Part shown: positions 22,189-22,425 of the stretch, one piece after another
Layout: each line of letters begins with the position of its first letter
Position numbering within the stretch: position 1 is the first letter of the stretch
Origin: CAZWZG01 sp964638245
GTDB lineage: Bacteria > Pseudomonadota > Alphaproteobacteria > Rhodobacterales > Rhodobacteraceae
Assembly (NCBI GenBank): GCA_964638245.1
Contig: CAZWZG010000036.1
Location: 1-22,425, forward strand
Length of the DNA stretch: 22,425 nucleotides
Direction: 5' to 3'
Notes under the pieces: generated by a model
Databases searched by the model: none
What the model was told of the DNA's origin: nothing
The model's input: the letters and a program-made list of their open reading frames with translations, nothing else
Made by a program: the position numbers and the translations under genes

Positions 22189-22425
22189 ATGAGCCAGACC
22201 GGTCATAGTGTCATCCAAGCTTACCTGAAGTCGCTCGACGGCTCACCGGGTGTATACCGTATGCTCGGCGAAAAAGGGGACGTTCTTTACGTCGGCAAGG
22301 CCCGCAACCTGAAGGCTCGCGTTTCCAGCTATTCGCGCCCCACCGGCCATACGCCCCGGATCGCGCGGATGATTTCGGAAACCGCGTCGATGATGTTCCT
22401 GACGACAGCGACCGAGACTGAGGCG
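22189..22425 (+). CDS. uvrC: UvrC, excinuclease ABC subunit C (N-terminal part, runs off window)
   Basis: Only the first 79 codons are present. They contain the GIY-YIG endonuclease domain: GSPGVYRMLGEKGDVLYVGKA followed by RNLKARVSSY, the exact UvrC pattern. The catalytic GVY and YVG strands are about 10 residues apart, and an Arg follows in RNLKARV. UvrC makes the dual incisions around a lesion in nucleotide excision repair. ATG at 22189 is the likely start; a GTG two codons upstream is possible, and the only AGG-type ribosome site (AAAGG, about 22163-22167) is far away. No alphaproteobacterial LexA box (GTTC-N7-GTTC) was found upstream. Confidence 0.94.
   Translation, partial: MSQTGHSVIQAYLKSLDGSPGVYRMLGEKGDVLYVGKARNLKARVSSYSRPTGHTPRIARMISETASMMFLTTATETEA

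Noticed and set aside
1..22425. CRISPR arrays, tRNA or rRNA genes, insertion sequences
   Set aside because: No regularly spaced repeats, no tRNA cloverleaf in the gaps examined, and no transposase or integrase motifs were seen on either strand.

Overview
The window looks like chromosome of an alphaproteobacterium of the Rhodobacterales (roseobacter group). The base composition is high in GC, genes are tightly packed with repeated ATGA stop/start overlaps, and there is a complete Kdo/LPS block, an ExbB-ExbD-ExbD set, and an SDR gene just before uvrC. This placement comes from recognising gene families and arrangement, not from a database search.

Layout. Positions 1-1253 hold the 3' part of a class III aminotransferase gene. 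A long minus-strand run (1260-9377) then encodes, in transcription order, the Kdo transferase WaaA, a DxD glycosyltransferase, ExbB, ExbD and a second ExbD-like protein, a FOXRED1-like FAD amine/amino-acid oxidoreductase, a sensor kinase with two tandem periplasmic solute-binding-like domains, and two single-domain response regulators. Diverging from waaA, the plus strand carries kdsD-kdsB-kdsA (9542-12119), so Kdo synthesis, activation and transfer sit back to back. A small lipoprotein gene overlaps the end of kdsA.

After a perfect hairpin at 12561-12584 comes a lower-GC minus-strand cassette (12593-17220). In transcription order it is a LolD-like ABC ATPase, an FtsX/MacB-type permease with a His-rich periplasmic region, a GNAT-like acyltransferase, a 206-aa protein I do not recognise, and a cytochrome P450. 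The overlaps suggest one operon for making or modifying a small molecule or lipid and moving it across the envelope. This is the best candidate for an undescribed system in the window.

From 17466 the plus strand returns to core-like content: an ABC-2 exporter pair, a hairpin, and an S49 (SohB/SppA-like) peptidase. These are followed by a 55-aa membrane/zinc-ribbon microprotein, a CaCA-family Na+/Ca2+ antiporter and a PTR1/FolM-like SDR, joined by zero-gap or ATGA junctions. A 296-bp AT-rich intergenic region (21893-22188) carries a consensus DnaA box, a near-consensus CtrA site containing a GANTC methylation motif, and two palindromes. uvrC begins at 22189 and runs off the window.

No rRNA, tRNA, CRISPR array, transposase or prophage gene was recognised.
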